A stretch of DNA of 64,000 bases, taken from DATBFX01 sp036558305 (GTDB lineage Bacteria > Chloroflexota > Chloroflexia > Thermomicrobiales > UBA6265). Shown here piece by piece: positions 41,253 through 50,708 of this stretch. The stretch covers positions 17,880-81,879 of the forward strand of contig DATBFX010000031.1 of the NCBI GenBank assembly GCA_036558305.1. The letters are read 5' to 3'. Below the pieces are notes generated by a model. The model was given only the letters and a program-made list of their open reading frames with translations, did not search any database and was not told the origin of the DNA. Every line of letters starts with the position of its first letter. Within the stretch, counting starts at the first letter, position 1. Position numbers and translations under genes: made by a program.

Positions 41253-42578
41253 CTAGTCTCCGGATCCGATCACCGGCTGGCCGACCGGAGCGCTCGCACC
41301 CGGTAAGGTCCGCCTGACACCCGACGGCCTCGCCCCGACTCCGAAAACCGCGACCGCGGCGACCGCGCCGAGGATCGCGTTGACGACCAGCGACAACTCG
41401 TAGCTCCCCGTCGTATCGTAGACCACGCCGTCGAGGAACGATCCCGCACCGAAACCGAGATTCATCGCCGTGAACATCGTCCCGAAGATGACGCCGATGT
41501 TGGCGCGTCCGTAGAGATCGGTCGAGATCGCGGCCGTCAGCGGTGTGGTCGCCGTCCAGGAGATCCCGAGCACCACCGCGTACAGGTAGAGCAGGTGACC
41601 GGTCGGCAGGATCGCCAGCAGGAGGAACGCCAGACCGCGCAACGCGTACGTCAACGCGAGCACCGCCGGTCGGCGGTAGCGATCGGCGCCGAGCCCCAGC
41701 AGGATGCTGCCGAAAATGCTGAACACCGCCGTCGCCGCGACGACGTCGGCGGCCTCCATGGAACCCATCCCCATGTCGTCCGCATAGGCGAGAAAGTGGG
41801 TATTGGCGAAGGCCATCGTGAAGCCGCAGACGAAAAACCCGAACGCCAGCAGCCAGAACGCCGAGCTGTTGATCGCCGATCGCAGATCGACGCTCGGCGC
41901 ATCGACCGCCGCGCCGGATGATGGGTGGCCGGAGTCCCGCGGACCATGGCCGGCGGATGCCCGAGTCGACGTCCGCGCATGACCATTGATCGGCGATTCG
42001 CGAACGAAGAGCAACGCCACCGGGGTGATGACGACGAGGAGCACCAAGGCCAATGCACGGTAGACGGTTTGCCAGTCGGTCCGGTGCAGCGTGAAGGTGG
42101 CCAGCGGCACGATCAAGAGTTGACCAAACGCCGACCCCGACGTCGCGATCGCCAGCGCGGTGCCCCGCCGTTTGGTGAACCAGCCGCTCACCAGGGACGT
42201 CGTGTTGACCGGACTGGTCGCCACCAGCGCCAGGGCGGCAACCACCCCGTAGAGAACGTAGAAATGCCACAGCGCGGTCGCATAGGAGATCGGCACCAAA
42301 ACGATGGCGAGTGCGACGACGCCGATCGTCAAGACGCGCCGCGACCCGACCCGATCGACCATCGCCCCGATCACCGGCTGGCACGCCGACAGGACGACCA
42401 TGTTGATCACGACCGCGATCGTCAGGTCCGCCCGACTCCAACCGTATTGCTCGGAGACGGGTTTGAGGACGACGCCGTAGAGAAACCGCGCACCGGACGT
42501 CGCGGTCAGGATCAGGGTGACACTCGCCACCACGATCCAACCCTGTGAGATCCGCAGACGACTCGTCAACCAGTCCAT
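41253..42578 (-). CDS. MFS transporter (OFA/monocarboxylate-type)
   Basis: A 441-residue product with about 12 hydrophobic helices. The loop GAMVDRVGSRRVL between helices 2 and 3 and GLGADRYRRPAVL in the second half are MFS signatures. FLYGVVLKPVSEQYGWSRADL at the start is typical of the OFA/MCT-like branch, which carries organic anions. The substrate is unknown. The start chosen is ATG 42576-42578 (MDWLTSRLRISQGW); its ribosome binding site is poor. It is divergent from gcvPB. Confidence 0.82.
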   Translation of the reverse strand: MDWLTSRLRISQGWIVVASVTLILTATSGARFLYGVVLKPVSEQYGWSRADLTIAVVINMVVLSACQPVIGAMVDRVGSRRVLTIGVVALAIVLVPISYATALWHFYVLYGVVAALALVATSPVNTTSLVSGWFTKRRGTALAIATSGSAFGQLLIVPLATFTLHRTDWQTVYRALALVLLVVITPVALLFVRESPINGHARTSTRASAGHGPRDSGHPSSGAAVDAPSVDLRSAINSSAFWLLAFGFFVCGFTMAFANTHFLAYADDMGMGSMEAADVVAATAVFSIFGSILLGLGADRYRRPAVLALTYALRGLAFLLLAILPTGHLLYLYAVVLGISWTATTPLTAAISTDLYGRANIGVIFGTMFTAMNLGFGAGSFLDGVVYDTTGSYELSLVVNAILGAVAAVAVFGVGARPSGVRRTLPGASAPVGQPVIGSGD

Positions 42579-42726
42579 CGCTGACCGGGTTACTCCATTA
42601 CGCCGCGTCGCGGCACGACCATCCAATTGCTCTCGCGCGTGATGTTAGCAGGAAGTCCGCCCGGATTCTCGCGGCGCCACCTCCTGAAGGTCCGGAAGAT
42701 CCTGGCTCGAACCGAAACCGCGTCTT

Positions 42727-42755
42727 TTGTCCCAGCCCGCGGCCCGTGCTAGCAT
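42727..42755 (+). promoter_or_regulatory. Promoter of gcvPB
   Basis: TTGTCC (42727-42732), 17 nt, TAGCAT (42750-42755), with TGC directly before the -10. Leader of about 75 nt to the ATG. Confidence 0.7.
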
Positions 42756-42837
42756 CTCGTGGGCGACCGCCGGCGCTCGCCACATCCGTACCCTTTGTCA
42801 TTGGTCTGAACTTGCCCTGGCTGGAAGGAATCGCCGC

Positions 42838-44319
42838 ATGGCCGTCGAACCGTTGATCTACGAGTTGAGCAAGGCCGGTCGCCGCGCCGTCCGATTCCCC
42901 GAGTCCGACGTGCCGCGGGCCGACCTACCGGGCGGGCTGTCGCGCGAAAACCTCGATTGGCCCGAGGTCAGCGAGATCGACGTCATCCGGCACTACACCC
43001 GGGTCAGCCAGAAGAACCACGCGATCGACATCGACATCTACCCGCTCGGGTCGTGCACGATGAAATACAACCCGAAGATCAACGAGGTCGTCGCCCGCTA
43101 CGCGGGGTTTGCCCAACTCCATCCGCTGCAGGACGCCGCGATGACCCAGGGCGCCCTGGAATTGATGCACGAACTGCAAGGGATGCTGGCCGAGATCTCC
43201 GGGTTCGACGAGGTCGGTTTGCAACCCGCCGCCGGCGCCCACGGCGAACTGGCCGGGGTCTCGATCGCCCGGGCCTATCACCGGGATCGGGGCGAGACGA
43301 ACCGGACGAAGGTCCTCGTCCCGGACTCGGCGCACGGCACCAATCCGGCGACCGCCGCCATGGTCGGGTTCGACGTCGTCACGATCCCGTCGGATGCGCG
43401 CGGCAACGTCGACGTCGAGGCCCTTCGTCGCGCCGCCGGTCCGGACACCGCGGCCCTGATGATCACGAATCCGAATACCCTCGGTCTGTGGGACGAGCAC
43501 ATCCGCGAGGTGGTGAGCATCGTCCACGAAGCGGGCGGACTCGTCTACAACGACGGCGCCAACTTCAACGCGATCCTCGGCATCGCCCGCCCCGGCGACC
43601 TCGGCATCGACGTCATGCACTTCAACCTGCACAAGACCTTCTCGACCCCGCACGGCGGCGGCGGTCCCGGTTCGGGGCCGGTCGGCGTCCGCGCCGAGTT
43701 CGCGGACTACCTGCCGGGTCCCCGCGTCCGCCGGATCGCCGACGGCGACGAGTCGGTCTACGAGTGGTTCCAACCGGCGAAGAGCATCGGCCGACTGCAC
43801 GCATTCCACGGCAACTTCGGGATGCACGTCCGGGCCTACTGCTACATCCGCATGCACGGCGCGGCCGGGCTCCGTCGGGTCAGCGAGGACGCGGTGCTCA
43901 ACGCCAACTACCTCCTCGCCAACCTGCGCGATCGCTACGATCTCCCCTTCGACCGCACCTGCATGCACGAGTTCGTGCTGTCGGGGAACCGGCAGAAGCA
44001 GAACGGCGTCCGCACCCTCGACATCGCCAAGCGTCTCCTCGACTTCGGCGTCCACCCGCCGACGACCTACTTTCCGCTGGTCGTCGCCGAGGCGCTGATG
44101 ATCGAACCGACCGAGACCGAATCGAAGGAGTCGCTCGACCACTTCATCGCCGCCCTGCGCCAGATCGCCGACGAGGCGGAATCGAACCCCGAGTACGTCA
44201 CCTCGGCGCCCCACACGACCGAGTACAAGCGTCTCGACGAGGTCGGCGCCAACCGCAACCTCAATCTGCGTTGGAAACGCGCCGAGCAACCGGCCGCCGA
44301 GGCCGTCGCCGCGGATTAG
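42838..44319 (+). CDS. gcvPB: Glycine dehydrogenase (decarboxylating) subunit 2 (P-protein, GcvPB)
   Basis: P-protein decarboxylates glycine and passes the aminomethyl group to H-protein lipoamide. This is the two-subunit form. The 493-residue product has the PLP lysine in FNLHKTFSTPHGGGGPG (about residue 268), DIDIYPLGSCTMKYNPK and LQPAAGAHGELAG. The start ATG 42838 has AAGGA upstream. gcvPA, gcvH and gcvT are not in the window, so the gene is isolated from its partners or at the end of a cluster broken elsewhere. Confidence 0.94.
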   Translation: MAVEPLIYELSKAGRRAVRFPESDVPRADLPGGLSRENLDWPEVSEIDVIRHYTRVSQKNHAIDIDIYPLGSCTMKYNPKINEVVARYAGFAQLHPLQDAAMTQGALELMHELQGMLAEISGFDEVGLQPAAGAHGELAGVSIARAYHRDRGETNRTKVLVPDSAHGTNPATAAMVGFDVVTIPSDARGNVDVEALRRAAGPDTAALMITNPNTLGLWDEHIREVVSIVHEAGGLVYNDGANFNAILGIARPGDLGIDVMHFNLHKTFSTPHGGGGPGSGPVGVRAEFADYLPGPRVRRIADGDESVYEWFQPAKSIGRLHAFHGNFGMHVRAYCYIRMHGAAGLRRVSEDAVLNANYLLANLRDRYDLPFDRTCMHEFVLSGNRQKQNGVRTLDIAKRLLDFGVHPPTTYFPLVVAEALMIEPTETESKESLDHFIAALRQIADEAESNPEYVTSAPHTTEYKRLDEVGANRNLNLRWKRAEQPAAEAVAAD

Positions 44320-44506
44320 CGAGCTCCGGACGCGAAACGGCGCCGGTTCGGGTGCCGCCGGGAAGTGACGCGCGGGAGACATAGGCTGGCCCCTACGTTC
44401 TAGCCGCTCGACGGAAACCCGCGTATCCTAGGGCCAGCATCACATCCGCGGTCCCCGACGCCGCGTTGCAGCGCGTGCGTTCGCTCCGCCCTGGGAGAGC
44501 GTGTCG

Positions 44507-47368
44507 ATGACCCATACCCCCCCAGCGGGGAGGAGCGGACGGCGGATCGGTCAACCCGCGGTCGCCACCGCCGCCGTGCTCGTGCTCGTGTTGGCACTGC
44601 TTCCCGCCGGGTTCCTCCCCAACGCGCCTCCATCCACGTCGTCGCGAGAAGCGTCGGCGCAGGAGGAACCGGTTCCGTCCGGCAACGTCATCGTCGTCCT
44701 CAAAGATCGCCACACGGACCCGCGCGCGGAGGCCCGAACCGAGGGAGTCAACCCGCGTCGGGTGTACCGCCGCGCGCTCAACGGGTTCGCCGCCACCCTC
44801 ACGCCCGCCCAGGCCGAGCGGTTCGCCAGGCACAACCGCGTCGCCTTCATCTCCGCCGACGTCCCGGTGGCGGTCGCCTCCCAATCGGTGCCGACCGGCG
44901 TCAAGCGGATCGGCGGCGACTCCAACCCCATCGCCCACATCGACGGCGTCGACGCGCGCGTCGATGCCGACGTGGCGGTCCTCGACACCGGGATCGACGC
45001 GAACACCGGCGACCTCAACGTCGTCGGTGGGGTCGACTGCGACGGCGTCGACACCGGGAACTGGCAGGACGAGAACGGCCACGGCACGCACGTCGCCGGC
45101 ACGATCGGCGCTCTCGACAACAACGCCGGCGTCGTCGGCGTCGCCCCCGGTGCCCGGTTGTGGTCGGTGCGCGTGCTCAACAACACCGGCGGCGGGTCCA
45201 CCTCGGCGCTCCTGTGCGGGCTCGATTGGGTGGTCGAACAGGTCCAGACCGGGCAGCCGATCGACGTCGTCAACATGAGCCTGGCCGGTTCCGGCGCCGA
45301 CGGCGACTGCGACAACTCGGCGCTCCACGAGGCGATCTGCAACGTCGTCGCCGCCGGCGTTGCGGTCGTCGCCGCCGCCGGCAACGGCCCCAGCGGTCTC
45401 GGCCGCGACGCGGCGTCGACGACCCCCGCGACCTATGACCAGGTGATCGCCGTCTCCGCCTTCAACGACTTCGACGGCCAACCCGGCGGCCTCGGGACCA
45501 AGCCACAGAACTGCTCGACCTCCTCGACCACCGACGACGCGTTCGCCACCTACAGCAACTACGGTCCGGACGTCGACGTCGCGGCGCCCGGAACCTGCAT
45601 CGCTTCCCTGGCCATCGGAGGCGGGTTGGCCTATCGGAGCGGCACCAGCATGGCGGCGCCCCACGTCACCGGCGCCGTCGCCCTCTTCAAGTCCCTCAAC
45701 CACGGCGCCATCCCGTCCGCCGTCCGCTCCTGGCTGCTCGGTCAGGCGTCGCAACCCCAAAACTCGGCGGTCGGGATCACCGGTGACACCGACGGGTTCG
45801 CCGAACCGGTTCTGGCCATCGGCAAACTCGCCATCAACCCGCAGCTCTACGAGTTCGTCGGCAGTCACAGTTCGTTCAACTCGCTCTCCTCGACACTGGT
45901 CCGGGATGGGAACGAGGCCACGGTTTGGAAGACGAACGTTGCCACGCCGCCCAACTCTGCCTATGTTTATGTCGACCTGGGAGGGGTCAAACCGATCGCC
46001 ACGGTTCGGTGGGTCTTTGCCCAGACCGGCATCGCCGACGACATGCGCATCCAGGTCTCGGACGACGCGACGACCTGGACGACGCTCGGTCTCCGCAGCA
46101 ACGCGCCCGTCGGCGTCTGGCAGGCGTACCCGACGACCGCCGATGCCCGTTACGTCCGGTTCGTCTTCTGGAACCACAACGGCGACGCTCAGTTGGGTGG
46201 CCTCGGCGAAGTCCAGGTCCTGCCGCCGGGTGCGTCTCCCCCGACGCCGAGTTCGACGCCGACGAAAACGCCGACGAAAACGCCGACAAAGACGCCGACG
46301 CGCACGCCAACTCCGGAGCCTACATACCGGATCACGTCCAGCACCCGCTCCAGCAACTCCGTTTCCGGTTCGGTCGTCAGGGACGGCAACGTGTCCACCT
46401 ACTGGACGTCGAACGCCAGCAGCCCACCGAACTCCGCCTGGGTCTTCGTCAGCCTCAGCTCCTCGAAACCGATCGGCAAGATCAAGTGGGTCTTCGGCCA
46501 AACGGGTCACGCCGACTCCTGGAAGATCCAGGTTTCCAAGGACAAGACCCATTGGACGACCCTCGCCACCAAAGGCAACGCGCCGGTCGGAGTGTGGCAG
46601 ACCTTGTCGGTGAGCGTGACCGCGCGTTACGTCCGCTTCTACTTCAGCAACCCGAACGGCGAGGCCCAGGTCGGCGGTGTGGCCGAAATCCAGGTCCTTC
46701 CGCCGGCTTCGCCGACGCCGACCCCAACTCGGACCCCGACGCTTACACCAACCCTGATGCCCACGTCGACCAGCACAATCACGCCAATCTCGTCCCCAAC
46801 TGCCACGGCAACGGACACCGCCGTACCCTCGCCCACCGAAACTCCAACGGCAACACCTACGGAGACGCCAACCGAGACGCCGACGATAACACCAACGGAG
46901 GACCAGACCGCCCAGTCGGACGGGTCCGAAGGCGAGGGTTCGCCCGGCCCTGAAAGCGCGGTGGCGACGTCGGCGGTCGCGGAGCCGTACCGGGTCGTGC
47001 GCACGAGCCACTCGCGCAACGGCGGCAGCGGCACCGTCTTGGTCGACGGCGACCCGACCACTTCCTGGGTGGCCGACCTGACCGATTCCGACGGTGAAGC
47101 CACGGTGACCCTCGACCTCGGCCAGCCCGAACCGGTCGGCACGATCCAGTGGCTCTTTGCCGCCGGCGGACCGGCCGGCGAGATGCGGATCGACGTCTCG
47201 CGCGGACGCCGCGGTTGGACGACGCTCGCCGGACCGGGGACCACGAACTCGGGCGAGTGGCAGCAACTTGTGCTCGACGAACCGGTGACGGCCCGTTACG
47301 TCCGCTTCACCTTTACGGGCACCGGCGGCCAGGTCGGCGGTCTTGCCGAAGTCCGCGTTCTGCCGTAG
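44507..47368 (+). CDS. Secreted subtilisin-like serine protease with three discoidin-like domains
   Basis: A 953-residue product. Order: signal peptide (core AVLVLVLALLPAGF, then ASAQE); I9-type propeptide (NVIVVLKDRHTDPRAEAR ...); S8 catalytic domain with Asp in AVLDTGID (~161), His in NGHGTHVAG (~192) and Ser in SGTSMAAPHV (~381). Then come three F5/8 type C (discoidin-like) domains (~450-570, 605-735, 825-953), each with ARYVRF followed by a GGLGEVQVLP-like end. The first two are followed by Pro/Thr linkers (PTKTPTKTPT; SPTETPTATPTETP). It is a surface or released protease with glycan- or matrix-binding modules. The start is ATG 44507 (GGGAGAG seven bases upstream), not GTG 44501. Confidence 0.9.
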   Translation: MTHTPPAGRSGRRIGQPAVATAAVLVLVLALLPAGFLPNAPPSTSSREASAQEEPVPSGNVIVVLKDRHTDPRAEARTEGVNPRRVYRRALNGFAATLTPAQAERFARHNRVAFISADVPVAVASQSVPTGVKRIGGDSNPIAHIDGVDARVDADVAVLDTGIDANTGDLNVVGGVDCDGVDTGNWQDENGHGTHVAGTIGALDNNAGVVGVAPGARLWSVRVLNNTGGGSTSALLCGLDWVVEQVQTGQPIDVVNMSLAGSGADGDCDNSALHEAICNVVAAGVAVVAAAGNGPSGLGRDAASTTPATYDQVIAVSAFNDFDGQPGGLGTKPQNCSTSSTTDDAFATYSNYGPDVDVAAPGTCIASLAIGGGLAYRSGTSMAAPHVTGAVALFKSLNHGAIPSAVRSWLLGQASQPQNSAVGITGDTDGFAEPVLAIGKLAINPQLYEFVGSHSSFNSLSSTLVRDGNEATVWKTNVATPPNSAYVYVDLGGVKPIATVRWVFAQTGIADDMRIQVSDDATTWTTLGLRSNAPVGVWQAYPTTADARYVRFVFWNHNGDAQLGGLGEVQVLPPGASPPTPSSTPTKTPTKTPTKTPTRTPTPEPTYRITSSTRSSNSVSGSVVRDGNVSTYWTSNASSPPNSAWVFVSLSSSKPIGKIKWVFGQTGHADSWKIQVSKDKTHWTTLATKGNAPVGVWQTLSVSVTARYVRFYFSNPNGEAQVGGVAEIQVLPPASPTPTPTRTPTLTPTLMPTSTSTITPISSPTATATDTAVPSPTETPTATPTETPTETPTITPTEDQTAQSDGSEGEGSPGPESAVATSAVAEPYRVVRTSHSRNGGSGTVLVDGDPTTSWVADLTDSDGEATVTLDLGQPEPVGTIQWLFAAGGPAGEMRIDVSRGRRGWTTLAGPGTTNSGEWQQLVLDEPVTARYVRFTFTGTGGQVGGLAEVRVLP

Positions 47369-47500
47369 CGACGCCGAACCACGCTACGGGTCTCGCCCCA
47401 GCAATGCCGCGACTCCGTAGCGGCCCGCATCGTCTTGCTCACGGGATATGTCGCGCGGGGTGGCCCGTCCGGTGACGCCGGAATCCGACGCTCGGGGGAC

Positions 47501-47529
47501 TTCACTTCGACCGTTACCTCGACTACAAT
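47501..47529 (+). promoter_or_regulatory. Promoter of the RDD protein gene
   Basis: TTCACT (47501-47506), 17 nt, TACAAT (47524-47529). Leader about 95 nt to the ATG. Confidence 0.6.
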
Positions 47530-47626
47530 GCCGCCGAACCACGTCGAAGGACAATCCTCGTGCCCGGTTGAGACGCCGCCTCTCGGCGTGCGCCGTGTCG
47601 TTCGTACCAGTGAAAGGGTCTGCGCC

Positions 47627-48334
47627 ATGTCGTCGCCGCCAGGGTCCAATCCGCCGAGTGGCAGCGGAGCCAATCCGATCGCGGGTCCGAACCCGTACGG
47701 GGTACCGAACCCACCGGGTAGCGACCAACCGCGGCAGCCGATGCCACCGCAATCCGGACCGTACGGGCAGCCGCCGGCCGACGGTCAGCCGGGCTATCCG
47801 CAAGCCCCTTCGTACGGCGCGCCGACCTCACAGTCGTACGGGGGCTCGGCCACACCGATCTATCAGCAGCCGGGCCAGTGGGGTGCGCCGAGCCAGTACC
47901 AGCCCTACGGCGGACAGTACGCCGCCGTCGCCCCCGAACTGTCCGGCCTGGGCCCTCGCATCGCCGCCAGGATCGTCGATTCGATCATTGTCTCCATCAT
48001 CGTCACCGTGCCGATCCTGATCGGTCTCGCCGTTGGCTCCAGTGGGTTCATGTTCCTGATGGTCCTTGTCGCGATCGGAGCTGCGGTCTATTACGCCTGG
48101 GGCCTGGAAGCGACCCGCGGCCAAACGCTCGGCAAACAGTGGTTGGGTATCCGCGTCATCAAGGACGACGGCACGAGTCCCCCCGGTTGGGGTGCCGCCA
48201 TCATCCGCAACCTCCTGTTGATCGTCGATCAACTGCCGTTCCTGTACATCCTCGGTATGATCTGTATTGCCTCTTCTCAGAAGAAGCAGCGCATCGGCGA
48301 CATGGCGGCCCATACCCTCGTCGTCAGGGCGTGA
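47627..48334 (+). CDS. RDD family membrane protein with a Pro/Gly/Tyr/Gln-rich N-terminal region
   Basis: A 235-residue product. The first ~100 residues are low complexity (PPQSGPYGQPPADGQPGYP and similar). The C-terminal part is an RDD domain: GPRIAARIVDSIIV (Arg-Asp), WGLEATRGQTLGKQWLGIRV and RIGDMAAHTLVV with three to four helices. RDD proteins may transport ions or assist envelope processes; function unknown. The N-terminal region may mediate protein contacts. The start ATG 47627 has AAGGG upstream. Confidence 0.8.
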   Translation: MSSPPGSNPPSGSGANPIAGPNPYGVPNPPGSDQPRQPMPPQSGPYGQPPADGQPGYPQAPSYGAPTSQSYGGSATPIYQQPGQWGAPSQYQPYGGQYAAVAPELSGLGPRIAARIVDSIIVSIIVTVPILIGLAVGSSGFMFLMVLVAIGAAVYYAWGLEATRGQTLGKQWLGIRVIKDDGTSPPGWGAAIIRNLLLIVDQLPFLYILGMICIASSQKKQRIGDMAAHTLVVRA

Positions 48335-48497
48335 GCCGATCGCGGTTGCGGCGCATCTGGGCGCCGCGACCGCCGACGACGTGTATAGGCCGCTATGCAA
48401 TCGTCCCGGCGCCCTGTGCGGACGATGATCTCAGTTCGACGAGTGCGATAATTGCTCACGCTCTCGCCCCTCGCGGCGCTCGATTGGCGATTGACCT

Positions 48498-48526
48498 TTG
48501 ACGCCCGCCGGAAAATCGGCTATGAT
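48498..48526 (+). promoter_or_regulatory. recA promoter
   Basis: TTGACG (48498-48503), 17 nt, TATGAT (48521-48526). Predicted start near 48533; leader about 95 nt. Confidence 0.85.
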
Positions 48527-48537
48527 TCGGCCGTGAT

Positions 48538-48555
48538 GTAGAACAAGTTTTCTAC
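48538..48555. promoter_or_regulatory. SOS-box-like palindrome at the recA promoter
   Basis: GTAGAACAAGTTTTCTAC, with perfect 6-bp arms GTAGAA/TTCTAC. It resembles the GAAC-N4-GTTC LexA box of Gram-positive bacteria, but the right half reads TTTC and not GTTC. It lies about +5 to +23 of the predicted transcript, where a bound repressor would block initiation. Confidence 0.65.
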
Positions 48556-48626
48556 ATATCCCACTCCCCGCACGACCGCGAGTCGCCCCACGCCGGGGCC
48601 ACGCACCGGAGAGGACAGCCGTCACC

Positions 48627-49664
48627 ATGTCAGAACGCCAGCGTGCCATCGACCTTGCCATCACCCAGATCGAGCGCCAGTTCGGCAAGGGCTCGATCAT
48701 GAAGATGGGCGAAGCCCACTCGATGCAGGTCGAATCGATCCCGACCGGCAGCATCGCCCTCGACCTCGCCCTCGGGATCGGCGGGCTTCCCCGCGGCCGG
48801 ATCACCGAGATCTACGGTCCCGAGTCCTCCGGCAAGACGACCCTGGCCCTGCACGTCATCGCCGAGGCGCAGAAGATCGGCGGCGTCGCCGCGTACGTCG
48901 ACGCCGAGCACGCGATGGATCCCCTTTACGCTGCCCGCCTCGGGGTCAACTTGGACGATCTCCTCATCTCGCAACCCGACACCGGCGAACAGGCATTAGA
49001 GATCGTCGAAACACTGGTCCGCTCCGGTGCGCTCGACGTCATCGTCGTCGACTCCGTCGCCGCCCTCGTCCCCAAGGCCGAAATCGAGGGCGACATGGGC
49101 GATTCCCACGTCGGTCTCCAGGCACGCCTGATGAGTCAGGCGCTCCGCAAGTTGACCGGGGCCATCAGCCGCTCGAAGACCTGCGTCATCTTCATCAACC
49201 AGTTGCGGATGAAGATCGGGGTCATGTTCGGCAACCCCGAAACGACGACCGGTGGCAACGCCCTCAAGTTCTACGCCTCGACCCGCCTCGACATTCGCCG
49301 TATCGAAACGATCAAGAGCGGTCAGGACTCGGTCGGTTCCCGCGTCCGCGTCAAGGTCGTCAAGAACAAGGTAGCACCGCCCTTCCGCCAGGCCGAATTC
49401 GACATCATGTACAACGAAGGGATCTCGGTCGCCGGCAGCGTCCTCGACGTCGGCGTCGACCTCGGTCTGGTCAAGAAGACCGGGGCCTGGTTCTACCTCG
49501 ACGACGAACGCCTCGGTCAGGGGCGGGAGAACGCCAAGGAGTTCCTCAAGCACAACCCGGACGTGATGGAGACGATCCGCGAGCGCATCCGCTCCTCCTC
49601 CCCCGAACTCATCGGTCGCATCGCGTTCGACGGCGCCGAAGGCGAGGAGAAGGAAGAGGAGTAG
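48627..49664 (+). CDS. recA: Recombinase RecA
   Basis: RecA forms filaments on single-stranded DNA, promotes strand exchange and triggers LexA cleavage. The 345-residue product has Walker A GPESSGKTTLALH (about 64-76), the conserved GEQALEIVETLVRSGALD, VDSVAALVPKAEIEGDMGD and INQLRMKIGVMFGNPETTTGG (Walker B and loop L2). Length is normal and no intein is visible. The start ATG 48627 follows GGAGAGGA. An SOS-like box lies at its promoter. Acidic C-terminal end EGEEKEEE is typical. Confidence 0.97.
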   Translation: MSERQRAIDLAITQIERQFGKGSIMKMGEAHSMQVESIPTGSIALDLALGIGGLPRGRITEIYGPESSGKTTLALHVIAEAQKIGGVAAYVDAEHAMDPLYAARLGVNLDDLLISQPDTGEQALEIVETLVRSGALDVIVVDSVAALVPKAEIEGDMGDSHVGLQARLMSQALRKLTGAISRSKTCVIFINQLRMKIGVMFGNPETTTGGNALKFYASTRLDIRRIETIKSGQDSVGSRVRVKVVKNKVAPPFRQAEFDIMYNEGISVAGSVLDVGVDLGLVKKTGAWFYLDDERLGQGRENAKEFLKHNPDVMETIRERIRSSSPELIGRIAFDGAEGEEKEEE

Positions 49665-49861
49665 TTCCTCCCTTCGCGACCTGGCGGGCACACCGGCACG
49701 TTCGCGCAGCGCCATTCTGGTTCGGGATGGGATGACCCTTCCGGGTTGCCGGTCGGCGATCGATCCGGTCCGCTGCCCACCAGCCGCCAAGATCGGTGCC
49801 ATCACAAACCGCTTCGCCTCGCCCCGCACCAGGCAGATAGGCGCGGCAAGTCCGGCACGGA

Positions 49862-50656
49862 TCAAGCTGCCGCGACGATGTCGTCGATCAGCCAACGCTC
49901 GCCGTCGGCGCGAACGAAGATGAATCGCTCCGGCGGCGGCGCCTCGTCGCCGTTGCTGTAGCTGACGAGGGCGCTGACCCGACCATCGGGAAGCACCTCG
50001 ACGTCGGTGATCGCGCCCAATGCCGCTCGGTCCTCCGGCGGCGGTGGCGTCACCGCGGCGAACGAGACTTCGAACTCCTCCTCCGACAAACCCGACTCGG
50101 CCCGAAACCGCCGGAGAAACGAGTCGGTGTAGAGCGCAAATCCCCGCAGCAGTTGTCCGGTGTTCGCGTAGTCCAGCAACTCGCGCACCGTCAGCGTGAC
50201 GCCGACGATCCGTTCGGTTTCCGTGTCCCGGTCTTGTGCCGCAGTCGCGAACGCTTGCTCGACAACCGGCGTCTCGGAGCTCGGTCGCACGGGTGGCGCA
50301 ATCGGACCGACCTCAACCGACGTCGGTGGCCCGAGGTCTTCCGGTGACACCGCTGCCGCGGAAGCCTGCACGTCCGCCCCGCGCTGGGTCTGCTCGACCG
50401 CGCGTTCGACCTCGGGCGCGACTCGGACCGTTTCGACGGACGCGATCGTCTGTGTCTGCGCTTCCGTCGCATCGCCCGTGCCGTTGGCCGTCTCGAGCAC
50501 GTCCGGCTGCGCCAACCGCCTAGCAACAAGCGGTTTGAGCAGCCAGGCGATCAAGACGACGGTGCAGAGCACCACGACGACGATCCCAAGGGCCACGAGC
50601 TGATTGACTCCTGTCGAACGCTCGGGTGTTCCCGGCGGATTCGGTAGGTCATTCAT
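49862..50656 (-). CDS. Hypothetical membrane-anchored protein
   Basis: A 264-residue product with one N-terminal membrane helix (LVALGIVVVVLCTVVLIAWLL) and a long disordered, Gln/Thr/Ala-rich spacer (TEAQTQTIASVETV and following). A C-terminal compact domain follows (VSALVSYSNGDEAPPPERF, GERWLIDDIV). The last part resembles NTF2-like or lipoprotein-type folds, but this is not assigned. The start ATG 50654-50656 has a weak ribosome binding site. It follows the 50709 gene by 52 bases on the same strand. Confidence 0.65.
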   Translation of the reverse strand: MNDLPNPPGTPERSTGVNQLVALGIVVVVLCTVVLIAWLLKPLVARRLAQPDVLETANGTGDATEAQTQTIASVETVRVAPEVERAVEQTQRGADVQASAAAVSPEDLGPPTSVEVGPIAPPVRPSSETPVVEQAFATAAQDRDTETERIVGVTLTVRELLDYANTGQLLRGFALYTDSFLRRFRAESGLSEEEFEVSFAAVTPPPPEDRAALGAITDVEVLPDGRVSALVSYSNGDEAPPPERFIFVRADGERWLIDDIVAAA

Positions 50657-50708
50657 CGAGACGATCGAGCGCGAGATCAAGCCGGGCATCGTGCGCCTTG
50701 CCCACGTC

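Noticed and set aside
46255..46315. Tandem repeats of about 12 bp that could suggest a CRISPR array
   Set aside because: They encode the TPTKTPTKTP linker of the subtilase in frame, with no spacers.
44393..47266. Long minus-strand open frame of 957 codons
   Set aside because: It lies opposite the subtilase; composition is that of an antisense frame and the sense protein has an intact catalytic triad.
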